The notes under the pieces were generated by a model. The model ran no database searches. It was not told the DNA's origin and was given only the letters and a program-made list of their open reading frames with translations. Shown piece by piece: positions 37,953 through 46,553 of a DNA stretch of 50,440 nucleotides (within the stretch, counting starts at the first letter, position 1; each line of letters opens with the position of its first letter). Position numbers and translations under genes: made by a program. Origin of the DNA: Aestuariivita sp. (GTDB lineage: Bacteria; Pseudomonadota; Alphaproteobacteria; Rhodobacterales; Rhodobacteraceae); contig JAPORU010000061.1 in the NCBI GenBank assembly GCA_026710045.1, forward strand, positions 1 to 50,440. The letters are read 5' to 3'.

Positions 37953-39149
37953 CTAACTCTTACGTGTTAAGGCGACAATGCCAGGCAATGGTTTTCCTTC
38001 CAGCCATTCGAGAAAGGCACCTCCCGCCGTTGATAGATAGCTGATGTGTTCTGTGACACCGGCTTTGCGCAGTGCAGCGATTGTATCACCGCCACCGGCC
38101 ACAGAGAGTAACTGACCCGACCTTGTTAACGCGGCTGCTCTCTGCGCTATAGCGATTGTTGCGGTGGCGAATGAATCAATTTCAAAGGCGCCTAATGGAC
38201 CGTTCCATATCAACGTTTGAGTAGACTCTAATACAGCATGAATGCGGTCTATGCTCTCTGGACCAAAGTCAAGAATCATTGCATTGTGAGGGCAGTTACC
38301 AACAGGTAGGGTTTTCGTCCTTGAATGAGCACTCAATTCACATGCAACGATGATGTCAGAGGGTAAGATAATGTTGCATCCTGTCCGACCGGCTCTTTTG
38401 AGTAAATGTTTGGCATTCTCGATAAAGGTTGGCTCTGAGATGGATGCTCCAATCGACAGGCCTTGCGCGGCCAAGATCGTATTGGCCATACCTCCCCCAA
38501 CCACCAGATAATCAGTATGTCCAATAAGATTTGATAATATGCCAAACTTGGTCGATATCTTGGACCCACCAACAATAACTGTAAGAGGTCTTTTTGGGGA
38601 CGCGAGAGAAGCTTCGAGAGCGCAGAGTTCCGATTGCAATAGTCGACCAGCACATGACGGAAGAAATCGCGTAATGGCATCAATGGACGCATGCGAACGG
38701 TGTGAGCATGCGAAGGCATCGTTGCAATAGATGTCGCCAATGCGTGAGAGTTCGGCGGCGAATTCCAGATCATTGCTTTCTTCACCGGCATAGAATCGTG
38801 TATTTTCAAGAAGGAGAATTGTGCCACCTTTTGATGCATTGACTGTTCCGAGAACAGCAGGGCCGCGACAATCCGCCACGAATGTAATAGGTGTGCTGAG
38901 TAGGGTCTCCAGTGACGGAATGAGCTTTTTGAGAGAAAGATCCGGATTGCGTTGCCTTCGCGGACGTCCGAGGTGACTGAGTAAGATTGGTATCCCACCG
39001 GACGCACAGATATCACGGATCGTCGGAATAATACGCTCGATCCGTGTCGCATCGGTTATCTGATCATCGACAAAGGGAACGTTGAGATCTACGCGAACCA
39101 GAACACGTTTCTCATTCAGATGAAAGTCATCCAATGTCTTCCAAGTCAT
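37953..39149 (-). CDS. pgk: Phosphoglycerate kinase
   Basis: PGK interconverts 1,3-bisphosphoglycerate plus ADP and 3-phosphoglycerate plus ATP in glycolysis and gluconeogenesis. The 398-residue protein has the N-terminal substrate domain with VLVRVDLNVPF (about 16-26) and LSHLGRPRR (about 60-68), and the C-terminal nucleotide domain with WNGPLGAFE and the closing glycine-rich SVAGGGDTIAAL. Length is typical. The start at 39149 is chosen because the product then begins as in other PGKs; its ribosome binding site is weak. Neither gap nor fba adjoins it, unlike the common glycolytic clusters. Confidence 0.95.
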   Translation of the reverse strand: MTWKTLDDFHLNEKRVLVRVDLNVPFVDDQITDATRIERIIPTIRDICASGGIPILLSHLGRPRRQRNPDLSLKKLIPSLETLLSTPITFVADCRGPAVLGTVNASKGGTILLLENTRFYAGEESNDLEFAAELSRIGDIYCNDAFACSHRSHASIDAITRFLPSCAGRLLQSELCALEASLASPKRPLTVIVGGSKISTKFGILSNLIGHTDYLVVGGGMANTILAAQGLSIGASISEPTFIENAKHLLKRAGRTGCNIILPSDIIVACELSAHSRTKTLPVGNCPHNAMILDFGPESIDRIHAVLESTQTLIWNGPLGAFEIDSFATATIAIAQRAAALTRSGQLLSVAGGGDTIAALRKAGVTEHISYLSTAGGAFLEWLEGKPLPGIVALTRKS

Positions 39150-39282
39150 TGTTGTAGGCCCACTACTATCGTATGCATGTGCCCCATGTGAGTCATTCCG
39201 TATGTCGTGCAAAAACTGGACTTGATGTTTTACTGTTAATCAATTTAAGTGCGCATGGAATAACACAATCAATGACGGTCAC

Positions 39283-39789
39283 ATGATTGAATTGAGAGAT
39301 CCTGATAACACCATCTTGATGCAGCTTAAAGGTGGAACCACTGTTATTGAATTGCTGCCGGCAATTGCTCCCAATCACGTGGAGCGCATGAAAGCACTCA
39401 CCCGTTCCGGTGTGTACGATAACGTGTGTTTTCACCGCGTGATCGCGGGGTTCATGGCGCAAACGGGTGATGTAGAGAACGGGAACGTAACGAAGAACTA
39501 TAACTTGGAATTGGCGGGAACTGGATCATCGCGTCTTCCAAATCTGAAGGCTGAGTTTTCGAATGTTGCGCATGATCGCGGCACTGTTGCCGCTGCACGT
39601 TCCAATCGACCTGACAGTGCGAACAGCCAGTTTTTTATCAACTTTAGTGACAATCACTTTCTCAATCGTAATTATACGGTCTTTGGGCGTGTTGTTGAAG
39701 GAATGGACTATGTCGATATGCTTGCGTGTGGCGAGCCGCCGAGGACACCAGATTACATTGTCGAAATGAAGGTCGCAGCGGATGTTTAG
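39283..39789 (+). CDS. ppiB: Cyclophilin-type peptidyl-prolyl isomerase, cytoplasmic
   Basis: A 168-residue cyclophilin domain without signal peptide, which catalyses cis-trans isomerisation of proline bonds in the cytoplasm. Core motifs are FHRVIAGFMAQTGDVENG (about 50-67; the catalytic Arg is in FHRV) and ARSNRPDSANSQFFINF (about 105-121). It overlaps the next cyclophilin by 8 bases and diverges from pgk across 133 bp. Relative to its neighbour, GTG positions such as YNLELAGTGSSRLPNLKAEF differ, so the two copies have diverged considerably. Confidence 0.93.
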   Translation: MIELRDPDNTILMQLKGGTTVIELLPAIAPNHVERMKALTRSGVYDNVCFHRVIAGFMAQTGDVENGNVTKNYNLELAGTGSSRLPNLKAEFSNVAHDRGTVAAARSNRPDSANSQFFINFSDNHFLNRNYTVFGRVVEGMDYVDMLACGEPPRTPDYIVEMKVAADV

Positions 39790-40333
39790 GATTTTAGTCG
39801 CGCTTCTTTTAAGTGCCGGTTCCGTATCCGCCACGGGCTTGGAGATACTGGTAAAAGGGTCTCATACGCACGGAATCATGAGGATTGATTTATTTGAGGA
39901 TGTCGCTCCGAGACATGTCGAACGATTGACGACTCTTGCAAGCCAAGGTGCGTATCATAACCTTTATTTTCATCGGGTTATCGACGGGTTCATGGCGCAA
40001 ACCGGTGATGTGCAGTATGGCAAGGTCAGCGAACAGAACTTAGGTCGCGCGGGAACCGGCGGTTCCGAGTTTCCGGACTTGAAGGCGGAGTTCTCGGATA
40101 TTCCGTTTGATCGTGGTATTATGGGTATGGCGCGCAGTAACGATCCGGATAGCGCCAACAGCCAGTTCTTCATCATGTTGAGTGATGGTTATTTTCTCAA
40201 CGGTCAATATACCGTCGTTGGTCGGATTATCGAGGGTTGGGACGTGCTCGATAACATCAAGCGTGGTGATGCAAGTACATTCAAGGTTACGGGCACACCG
40301 GATTCAATGGTATCCATGACTGTTATCGAGTAA
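39782..40333 (+). CDS. ppiA: Cyclophilin-type peptidyl-prolyl isomerase, probably periplasmic
   Basis: A second cyclophilin of 183 residues. Its N-terminus (MFRILVALLLSAGSVSA) looks like a short signal peptide with cleavage near residue 17, so the mature enzyme probably acts in the periplasm. The active-site blocks FHRVIDGFMAQTGDVQYG and ARSNDPDSANSQFFIML are complete. The ATG overlaps the upstream ppiB stop by 8 bases, so the two are translationally coupled and likely arose by tandem duplication followed by a change of compartment. Confidence 0.93.
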   Translation: MFRILVALLLSAGSVSATGLEILVKGSHTHGIMRIDLFEDVAPRHVERLTTLASQGAYHNLYFHRVIDGFMAQTGDVQYGKVSEQNLGRAGTGGSEFPDLKAEFSDIPFDRGIMGMARSNDPDSANSQFFIMLSDGYFLNGQYTVVGRIIEGWDVLDNIKRGDASTFKVTGTPDSMVSMTVIE

Positions 40334-40670
40334 TGGAGGGACGAAAACATACAGATCGCCGCTGATCTGGGTGGTGGTTCAACAAGGCCGCCGGGTTAGC
40401 GGACGTGTCTACGCACGTCAGGATTTGATCTTTCATGCGAATAGGGTTCCGGTATGTCTTTCGATTGATGTGTTTGGATGATGTGCTGTTGTCTCCGACT
40501 CGATTCTTGCTCTTGCTCTGTCCGCATTGAACAAGGCCATTCGGCGACGTTTTATCCTGTCGGATATGCCATTTGTGTATTTGGCGTGGACTGTTGTGAA
40601 CAGATGAGGTCTTTGAGGTTACACAGCGTATGCAAGGAACGGGTGAGACGCCGACATCATATGCCATAGC
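40334..40670. other. Gap between ppiA and the bactofilin terminator, no gene seen
   Basis: Around 340 bp between convergent operons. I see only short frames without family features. A terminator for the bactofilin operon borders it on the right. Confidence 0.5.
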
Positions 40671-40698
40671 AAAAAAGGGAGTTGCGAGCACGCTTCCC
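40671..40698 (-). terminator. Intrinsic terminator after the bactofilin gene
   Basis: On the minus strand a GGGA...TCCC stem with an inner GCG/CGC helix is followed by six T. It lies 26 bases past the bactofilin stop and would end the M23 peptidase-bactofilin transcript. Confidence 0.6.
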
Positions 40699-40723
40699 GT
40701 TCTTACGGTTATTGATGGCGGTG

Positions 40724-41308
40724 TTACGACGGCGAGACAGCGGCCGCTTCTTTCCGTGCTGCTGAGCTAGCTTGCGTATTTGCCTGACTATTGACTTGAG
40801 AATTTATCGGCGTCGTTACTGGCGGAACTGCAGCTGCTTTGCGTTTTCCATTTGAGGAGCCACTGAGCGGATCTTCTTGGCGGTGCACGGAGCCCTCGAA
40901 ATACGCGCCACTTTCAATGGCGATGGTTTTGTGGAAAATATCACCTTCGACACGTGCCGTGGATGTGAGGCGAACCTTCAGGCCCCGAACACGACCGACG
41001 ACACGGCCATTCACGACAACATCGTCGGCCGTTACTTCGCCTTCAATGGTTGCGTTATCACCGATTGTCAGCAAATGTGCGCTGACATCTCCCTTAACGG
41101 TTCCCTCAATTTGAACATCGCCGGTTGTTCGGATTTTTCCGTCGAAATGTAAATCCGCCGATAGCACGGAAGGTGGTGGTTTGGCTTTGGGTGTGGTTGC
41201 GCCAACGGAGGCGGATGGCGCAGCCGGTGGGACTTTATGTGTCGATCGAGCGGTGTCAATAGAGTCGGCTTCTGGCTGTTGCTCGTTAACTTTATTCTTA
41301 GAAAACAT
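40724..41308 (-). CDS. bacA: Bactofilin (polymer-forming cytoskeletal protein)
   Basis: A 194-residue bactofilin. These proteins polymerise without nucleotide into membrane-associated filaments that place cell-wall enzymes. A disordered N-tail (about 1-45) precedes the right-handed beta-helix core (about 50-150) with repeats such as GDVQIEGTVKGDVSA, GEVTADDVVVNGRVVGRV and GAYFEGSVHR; the C-tail is Ala/Pro-rich. The gene overlaps the upstream M23 peptidase gene by 11 bases, a pairing known in alphaproteobacteria where the bactofilin recruits the peptidase. AGGAAGAG precedes the ATG. Confidence 0.93.
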   Translation of the reverse strand: MFSKNKVNEQQPEADSIDTARSTHKVPPAAPSASVGATTPKAKPPPSVLSADLHFDGKIRTTGDVQIEGTVKGDVSAHLLTIGDNATIEGEVTADDVVVNGRVVGRVRGLKVRLTSTARVEGDIFHKTIAIESGAYFEGSVHRQEDPLSGSSNGKRKAAAVPPVTTPINSQVNSQANTQASSAARKEAAAVSPS

Positions 41309-42614
41309 CTCTTCCTGCCCTAATGTAAACCATGGGGTTTGTTGATTTCCCGTTTATTCGAATTTCGTAGTGAAGATGGGTGCCTGTTGAGCGTCCCGTA
41401 TTTCCCATATCAGCGATGTGATCTCCGAGCGAGACACGTTGACCCCTCTTTACCCGATTCTTTGAATTATGAGCATAGACCGTTTCTATTCCAAAGCCAT
41501 GATCAATTTCAATCACTTTCCCATAACCTTTGCGCCAGCCGGAAAAAGTCACCACACCATCGCCCGCCGCGTTAATATCTGTTCCATGAGCCGCTGCCAA
41601 GTCAATGCCATGATGCATTCGACGCTGTCGATTAATTGGATCTGACCGGAAACCGTATCCAGACGTATACCTGTAAACACCCGAAACGGGCATTGCAAAG
41701 GGAATTTTGGATGCAGCGATCCGATAGAGATTGAGACGATCAATCTTTTCGAAGATTTCATTCGCGAGCGCGATGTCGACGCTCCTTTGTTCATTGATTC
41801 TGGACAGTGCGATTTCGCCGAGTGGGCCGCCACGACCTGAGTAGCCCCGGCGAACCAATTCAATAATCTGATCTGTTGGCAGCTCAACTTTGCTAAACAT
41901 CTTTTCAAGTGGAGTAATGGATGCATCAATAGCTTCTTTGAGTTTGCGAAAGATATGACGATTGGTTTCCTCCATGAGCGTGAGCTTGAGTTGAAGTTCT
42001 TCAATACGATTCTTCGAGTATGCTTCGATGTCATCCCGTTCGACCGCCGTATTGATCAACGCTTCTGCCAATAAGTCGGCAACTTCGGTATGCACTTCAT
42101 TATGTTCTGTTAGATCTACGGTGATGTCTTCGGCGTTTGCAGATTCAGTGAGCTTCTTCTCCTGATCGATTTCCTCATGTATCTCACGAAGTGTCAGTTG
42201 AATAGCTTCGAGACCGGTCTTCAATTCTTTCCGTTCGATCTCGGATGCAAACAGTTCCGACTGCATTGTGGATATTTGCTTTAGCGCGGAATTGAATTTG
42301 TTTCGTGACTGAATCGCTTCTTGCGTCTGTGCATCACGCTCCGCGATCAGCGTCTCTATGCGCTCCTGATAGACTTTCTTATCATGTTGGGTTTGCTCGC
42401 GAATGTCATCTGCGCCGATGGACATCATCAGCAACATTGCCGTTGATAAGCCTGTCCAGGCAATGAGACACGCTGCAACGCCGATGACAATGAGTTGTGT
42501 GCTCGGACGCAGCCGAATATAACGCGTTTTGGAGTTCGATTTCATGAAGATGCGGCGTTCTGGAAAATGCCGTTCGCTAAATTGCTTGACTTTGTTTACC
42601 AGTCGATTTTCCAC
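41298..42614 (-). CDS. Membrane-anchored M23 (LytM) metallopeptidase with coiled coil
   Basis: A 438-residue peptidoglycan peptidase or LytM factor. A basic N-tail and one membrane helix (about 36-58) are followed by a long periplasmic coiled coil (about 62-235) and a C-terminal M23 domain. The zinc site is complete: HHGID (His334, Asp338), YAH (His382) and HLH (His413, His415), so it should be catalytic, unlike degenerate EnvC-type activators. Translation begins at GTG, with AAGGA six bases upstream. The overlap with bactofilin and the layout resemble LmdC-like enzymes that act with bactofilins in stalk or curvature formation. Confidence 0.93.
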   Translation of the reverse strand: MENRLVNKVKQFSERHFPERRIFMKSNSKTRYIRLRPSTQLIVIGVAACLIAWTGLSTAMLLMMSIGADDIREQTQHDKKVYQERIETLIAERDAQTQEAIQSRNKFNSALKQISTMQSELFASEIERKELKTGLEAIQLTLREIHEEIDQEKKLTESANAEDITVDLTEHNEVHTEVADLLAEALINTAVERDDIEAYSKNRIEELQLKLTLMEETNRHIFRKLKEAIDASITPLEKMFSKVELPTDQIIELVRRGYSGRGGPLGEIALSRINEQRSVDIALANEIFEKIDRLNLYRIAASKIPFAMPVSGVYRYTSGYGFRSDPINRQRRMHHGIDLAAAHGTDINAAGDGVVTFSGWRKGYGKVIEIDHGFGIETVYAHNSKNRVKRGQRVSLGDHIADMGNTGRSTGTHLHYEIRINGKSTNPMVYIRAGRDVF

Positions 42615-42783
42615 GCCTCGTCCTTCTTACCCGAAGGCTCCCAAATTCCATTACGGAATCTTGAAAAGATGACTACACGCGAGTGTTACCATTAGTAACT
42701 GAGCAATGCAACATTTTATGTGTATTTTTTTATGGTGAACGGTGAATCATGCGACTTGGGTGCCGTATCCGGCGATCGTGATT

Positions 42784-43266
42784 TCAGGATGCGGGCGTGA
42801 AAATCAGGCAGGTTGTGGTTCCGGTTGCGTAGAGCGTGTTGTCTGAGACGGCGCGGAGTTCTCCACGTGCGACCCCTGTCGAACGGCCGGCGTGATCGGT
42901 TACTCCCTCGCAGACAATTTCTTGGCCGAGCGGAATGGGGCGAATGATAGAAATTTTGTACTCTAACGTGGTGTAGATTGAACCTTTTGGCACTCGGGTC
43001 ATCACGGCGCACGCCATGGCGGAGTCAAGGAGCGTTCCATACCAACCGCCATGTACAGTACCCATAGGATTTGTTGCATTGAATTCCGGTACGCCATGGA
43101 AGCTGACGTACCCTTCTTTTACCGAAGATAATCGATAGCCCAGTGTCTGGGCGATCGGCGGTCCCGGGATTCGACCTTCCAAAATACCCCGCATAAAATC
43201 CAAACCGGACATACTCAACAAGGCGGCGTGGGACAGTAAATCCGATGTTTTGTGGGCCACTTTCAT
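42784..43266 (-). CDS. PaaI-type hotdog thioesterase
   Basis: A 160-residue hotdog-fold protein of the PaaI family, probably hydrolysing an acyl- or aryl-CoA. The family segment GTVHGGWYGTLLDSAMACAV (about 69-88) carries the conserved HGG and the acidic residue of the hotdog active site, and SIIRPIPLGQEIVCEG follows. It lies 79 bases after metF on the same strand and may share its transcript, but no functional link with methionine synthesis is evident. The substrate is unknown. Confidence 0.88.
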   Translation of the reverse strand: MKVAHKTSDLLSHAALLSMSGLDFMRGILEGRIPGPPIAQTLGYRLSSVKEGYVSFHGVPEFNATNPMGTVHGGWYGTLLDSAMACAVMTRVPKGSIYTTLEYKISIIRPIPLGQEIVCEGVTDHAGRSTGVARGELRAVSDNTLYATGTTTCLIFTPAS

Positions 43267-43345
43267 TTTGTGTTTCCACCTGTCGATATCGTTGATTTCC
43301 AGGAGGAATAGGTTATTGCGTTATGGACCTCAAGAATGATGGAGA

Positions 43346-44212
43346 TTATGCTACCTTTTGCAGGTGTCTCTTTGGTTGAACCCCAAGCGCACGGCAGACA
43401 TCCTGGGTAAGTTCTGGACGATTGAGCGTATAGAAATGCAGGGATTCGACGCCGCCCTCAATTAATTCACTGCATAATTCCGTACAGATTGCAGTGGCCA
43501 ACAAGTCTTCATGTTGGTCACGAACAGCTTTTTCAAATGCACAGGCCAGCCAGTTGGGAATGACCGTGCCGCAGCGGCGTGCGAATTTGAACGCTCCGGC
43601 CCAGTTTTCAATCGGCAATATTCCTGGTACGATTGGTTGATCGATGCCGGATTTGACACAGGCATCACGAAATCGAAAAAATGTCTCGCTTTCGAAAAAG
43701 AACTGAGTCAATGCCTCGGTAGCTCCAGCGTCAAATTTACGCTTGAGCCAATCAATATCGGCCTGTTGATTATCGGCTTCGGGATGCGTGTCAGGATAGG
43801 CACCAACTCGAATCGTAAAGTCTGTGATCGACGTCAGAGCGGAAACAAGCTCGCATGTGTCTTGAAATCCTTCAGGATGTGCTTTGAAGCGGCTACACCT
43901 CTGTGGCGGGTCACCGCGCAGCGCGACGATGTCAGTCACCCCGGCGTTCGCAAAGTTTTTTGCAATCTCTAGGGTTTCATCGCGAGTCACATCAACACAC
44001 GTTAAGTGTGCAGCCACTTTTTGGCCGGAAAATTTCTGTAATGTAGAAACGGCGTCGCGGGTCAAGTCGCGTGTGACGCCACCGGCGCCATAGGTCACGG
44101 AAATAAAGCGTGGATTGAGAGGTGTCAGTGATTGGACCGTATCCCATAGGCGAAATGATGCCTCAATGGTTCGCGGTGGAAAAAATTCGAAGGAAACCGA
44201 AGGAATGGTCAT
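43346..44212 (-). CDS. metF: 5,10-methylenetetrahydrofolate reductase
   Basis: MetF reduces methylene-THF to methyl-THF, the methyl donor for methionine synthase. The 288-residue FAD-containing TIM barrel begins with SFEFFPPRT (catalytic Glu in this motif) and has SVTYGAGG, ALRGDPPQ and the later FFES segment, all typical. AGGAG six bases before the ATG fixes the start. It diverges from metR, and a perfect MetR-type box lies 42 bases upstream, indicating activation by MetR with homocysteine as coinducer. Confidence 0.96.
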   Translation of the reverse strand: MTIPSVSFEFFPPRTIEASFRLWDTVQSLTPLNPRFISVTYGAGGVTRDLTRDAVSTLQKFSGQKVAAHLTCVDVTRDETLEIAKNFANAGVTDIVALRGDPPQRCSRFKAHPEGFQDTCELVSALTSITDFTIRVGAYPDTHPEADNQQADIDWLKRKFDAGATEALTQFFFESETFFRFRDACVKSGIDQPIVPGILPIENWAGAFKFARRCGTVIPNWLACAFEKAVRDQHEDLLATAICTELCSELIEGGVESLHFYTLNRPELTQDVCRALGVQPKRHLQKVA

Positions 44213-44253
44213 TTTGCTCTCCTATTTTTTCTCTTGTATCATATCGTAATGTG

Positions 44254-44266
44254 TGAAACAAATTCA
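44254..44266. promoter_or_regulatory. MetR binding box between metF and metR
   Basis: TGAAACAAATTCA matches the known MetR operator TGAA-N5-TTCA exactly. It lies 42 bases before metF and 35 before metR, ideal for control of both divergent genes. A further TTCA...TGAA pair at about 44272-44288 may be an additional weak half-site arrangement. Confidence 0.8.
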
Positions 44267-44300
44267 TAATTTTCAACAATAATATGAATTGGGTGATAAG

Positions 44301-45218
44301 TTGCACATTGAGTTACGGCATTTGCGTACGTTGAAGGCGGTGCATGAGGCGGGTAGTTTGGCTCGTGCGGCTGAACATTTGAACAGCACGCAGAGTGCGT
44401 TGTCCCATCAGATCAAGGGATTGGAGGAGCAAACAGGCGTTGCCTTGTTTGTACGGCGATCAAAGCCCATGACGTTATCGTCGGCGGGGTTGCGTTTCTT
44501 GCGTGTAGCCGAAGATGTGTTACCAAAGATCAAGGCGCTGCAAGATGAGTTTCATGAGTTGCGTATGGGGCGTGCGGGCCGGTTGCATATTGCGATTGAA
44601 TGCCACGCGTGTTTTGAGTGGCTGTTTCCCGTGCTCGAGGAGTTTCGAAAGAACTGGTCCGATGTCGATGTGGATATTCGACCAGGATTGGCTTTTGATG
44701 CCTTGCCGGCTCTTCAAAAGGAAGAGGTGGATGTCGTGATCTCGTCAGATCCAGAGGATTTGCCGGAAATCGTGTTTGAGAAGTTGTTTGATTATTCTCC
44801 TGTTTTTGTTGCGTCGTCTCATCATCCTCTAGCACAGAAGCCCTTTATTGAAGCGGCCGATTTTCGCAATCAGATGCTGATTACCTATCCTGTCGAGCGA
44901 TCTCGGCTGGATGTCTTTAGCCAACTCCTGAATGTGGCAAATATTGAACCGAGAGCAATTCGGCAGGTGGAATTAACAGCGGTGATTTTGTTGCTGGTGG
45001 CGTCTAATCGTGGGGTGGCTGTTTTGCCGGACTGGGTGGTCAGAGAGGTGAAATACAACTCGGATTATGTTACACGCCCGTTGACCGAGGCAGGAATTAC
45101 ACGGACGCTTTACGCGGCGATGCGTAACGCCGACCTCCAAAAACCTTTCATGCAAACGCTGGTTGACTTGGCGCGGACCGAAGGGCGGAGTCAACAAGCT
45201 GTCTCGGATACCACATGA
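44301..45218 (+). CDS. metR: LysR-type regulator MetR
   Basis: A 305-residue LysR-family activator. The N-terminal helix-turn-helix (RHLRTLKAVHEAGSLARAAEHL, then TQSALSHQIKGLE) and the effector domain with LHIAIECHACFEWLFPVLEEF and ITYPVERSRLDVF track Escherichia coli MetR closely, including the IECHxCxxWL segment. The frame can open at TTG 44289 or TTG 44301; I prefer 44301, since the product then starts just before the conserved ELRHLRTL and GGGTG precedes it, but no ATG is available. It diverges from its likely target metF. Confidence 0.92.
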   Translation: MHIELRHLRTLKAVHEAGSLARAAEHLNSTQSALSHQIKGLEEQTGVALFVRRSKPMTLSSAGLRFLRVAEDVLPKIKALQDEFHELRMGRAGRLHIAIECHACFEWLFPVLEEFRKNWSDVDVDIRPGLAFDALPALQKEEVDVVISSDPEDLPEIVFEKLFDYSPVFVASSHHPLAQKPFIEAADFRNQMLITYPVERSRLDVFSQLLNVANIEPRAIRQVELTAVILLLVASNRGVAVLPDWVVREVKYNSDYVTRPLTEAGITRTLYAAMRNADLQKPFMQTLVDLARTEGRSQQAVSDTT

Positions 45219-45246
45219 TGTAACGGCGAGACACAGCTGTTTTCAA
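45197..45246 (+). terminator. Possible terminator overlapping the metR end
   Basis: AGCTGT-CTCG near the metR stop pairs with CGAG-AC-ACAGCT, with a two-base bulge and a 20-base loop, followed by TTTTC. The left arm lies within the last codons of metR. The large loop makes it only moderately convincing. Confidence 0.4.
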
Positions 45247-45320
45247 ACGAGAGAAAATTGGCAATTCGTCGTCGATTGTCCTGATATCTTATGGGTTGGT
45301 TTGGGTGCATCGAACCCTTG

Positions 45321-45776
45321 TCATTGTGTCTGCGATGTTGGATCGGTCCGTGGCGGAACCATTGGAAGTGGTTCTGTTTCCGGGTGAGATGTTCGGATGC
45401 TGGATGATTGCGTGTTGTTGTCGGGATGCGGTGGCGAGGACCCGACAGACTCCGCGGTGTCCGTTTGATACCCGCCCATATTGTCTATCTCGCGCCAATA
45501 GCTTCGTGCCTGATCGAAATCACGGTTCGCAAGGGCAATGACTGCCAATAAGGCAAGGTTTGCGGGCGTTCGATGGAGCGCGCAAGCTTGGCTGGCAAGT
45601 TGGAGCGCGTCTGTCCGGTTTCCGTGTTTGAGTGCATCGAGGCCACTCAGTCTGAAGTATTCGGCGGCGTGCTCGACACCAATGATTTGACTTAAATCGG
45701 TCTGGCAACGCGGACAGATGGGCTGGGCTACGTTCCGTTTGCCGCAAGTTGGACAGGTGATCATCGGATCAATCAC
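45321..45776 (-). CDS. Zinc-ribbon protein with helical repeats, last gene of accessory chaperone operon
   Basis: A 151-residue protein with an N-terminal zinc ribbon (CPTC and CPRC, about 8-24) followed by helices resembling one or two TPR units (about 36-100; EYFRLSGLDALKHGNRTDALQLA) and a disordered Ser/Pro/Thr-rich tail. It starts at GTG within GTGA, where the old Hsp70 reading frame stopped, showing former translational coupling. I recall similar zinc-ribbon/TPR proteins next to J-GrpE-Hsp70 clusters, so it may be a substrate or targeting adaptor. With its Hsp70 broken, this gene may be an orphan on its way to loss. Confidence 0.72.
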   Translation of the reverse strand: MIDPMITCPTCGKRNVAQPICPRCQTDLSQIIGVEHAAEYFRLSGLDALKHGNRTDALQLASQACALHRTPANLALLAVIALANRDFDQARSYWREIDNMGGYQTDTAESVGSSPPHPDNNTQSSSIRTSHPETEPLPMVPPRTDPTSQTQ

Positions 45777-46553
45777 TCGAGATAGAACAAGACGTCATCA
45801 AGTTCAGCTTGAAGTCTTTGGGCTTCGTCCATGTCTCTTGATTTAGCGCTGCCTTGATGTCTTTGATCAACTGCGTCATTTCCTCTTTCTCATCTTCTGG
45901 AGCTGACTTCAAGGCCGTCGTGGCACGCTTGACGGTATTCTTAAGTCATCGCCCAGTGAGTTGTTCCCGGTCGACGACAGGACCTCGACGATTCCGTCTT
46001 CAATCCTCATGACGGATACAATAAACGTTTCACCGCCGAGGTCGTAAACCAGGATTTTGCGCGGTTCATCGGAGAGACTCTCGTAGGTGAGAGCGGTTGC
46101 CGTTGGTTCATTGATTATCCGAACGATTTCGAATCCGGCGATTTCAACCGTGTCGCGTGTTGTCGGCCGTTGAACATCCGTGAAATAACCCGGAACCGTG
46201 ATGGCGGTCTTTGAAACTGGATGCCCGAGAATGTCTTCGGTGTATTTGTGCAGAGTGGCGGGAGTACAGGTGGAAATTTTCTGGGGCATGTCGTTTGTGC
46301 CGCCCGTATTTACCGTTTGGTTTGAACCCGTTAACTGTTTGATGGACGGGATCGTTTTGTCGGGAGCTGCGACCGATTGGTTTCGTTCTTGCTGACCGAC
46401 GGTGATGTTGCCAGCATCATCCAAGCCAACGCAGGACGGTAGGATCGTTTCATCTCCTTTGCGTACACTAACGGGTTGATCATTCTCAATGATAGCGACT
46501 TCAGAGTTTATAGTTCTGAGATCGATTTCAATAACAACGTCAGGTTCGTTCAT
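45773..46553 (-). pseudogene. Accessory Hsp70 (DnaK-like) with large internal deletion
   Basis: The open part (46553-45909) encodes about 200 residues of an Hsp70 ATPase domain up to SLGDDL, where the LGGDD motif is expected. The frame then breaks, and the remaining 140 bases encode, in two other frames, an Hsp70 C-terminal tail (KRATTALKSAPEDEKEEM, then RDMDEAQRLQAELDDVLFYLE) to a stop at 45773. Roughly 300 or more internal residues are missing. In the ATPase part, phosphate loop 1 reads IDLRTINS instead of DLGTTNS, and loop 2 YDLGGETFIVSV instead of DLGGGTFDVSV. The gene overlaps the GrpE-like gene by 14 bases. Confidence 0.88.
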
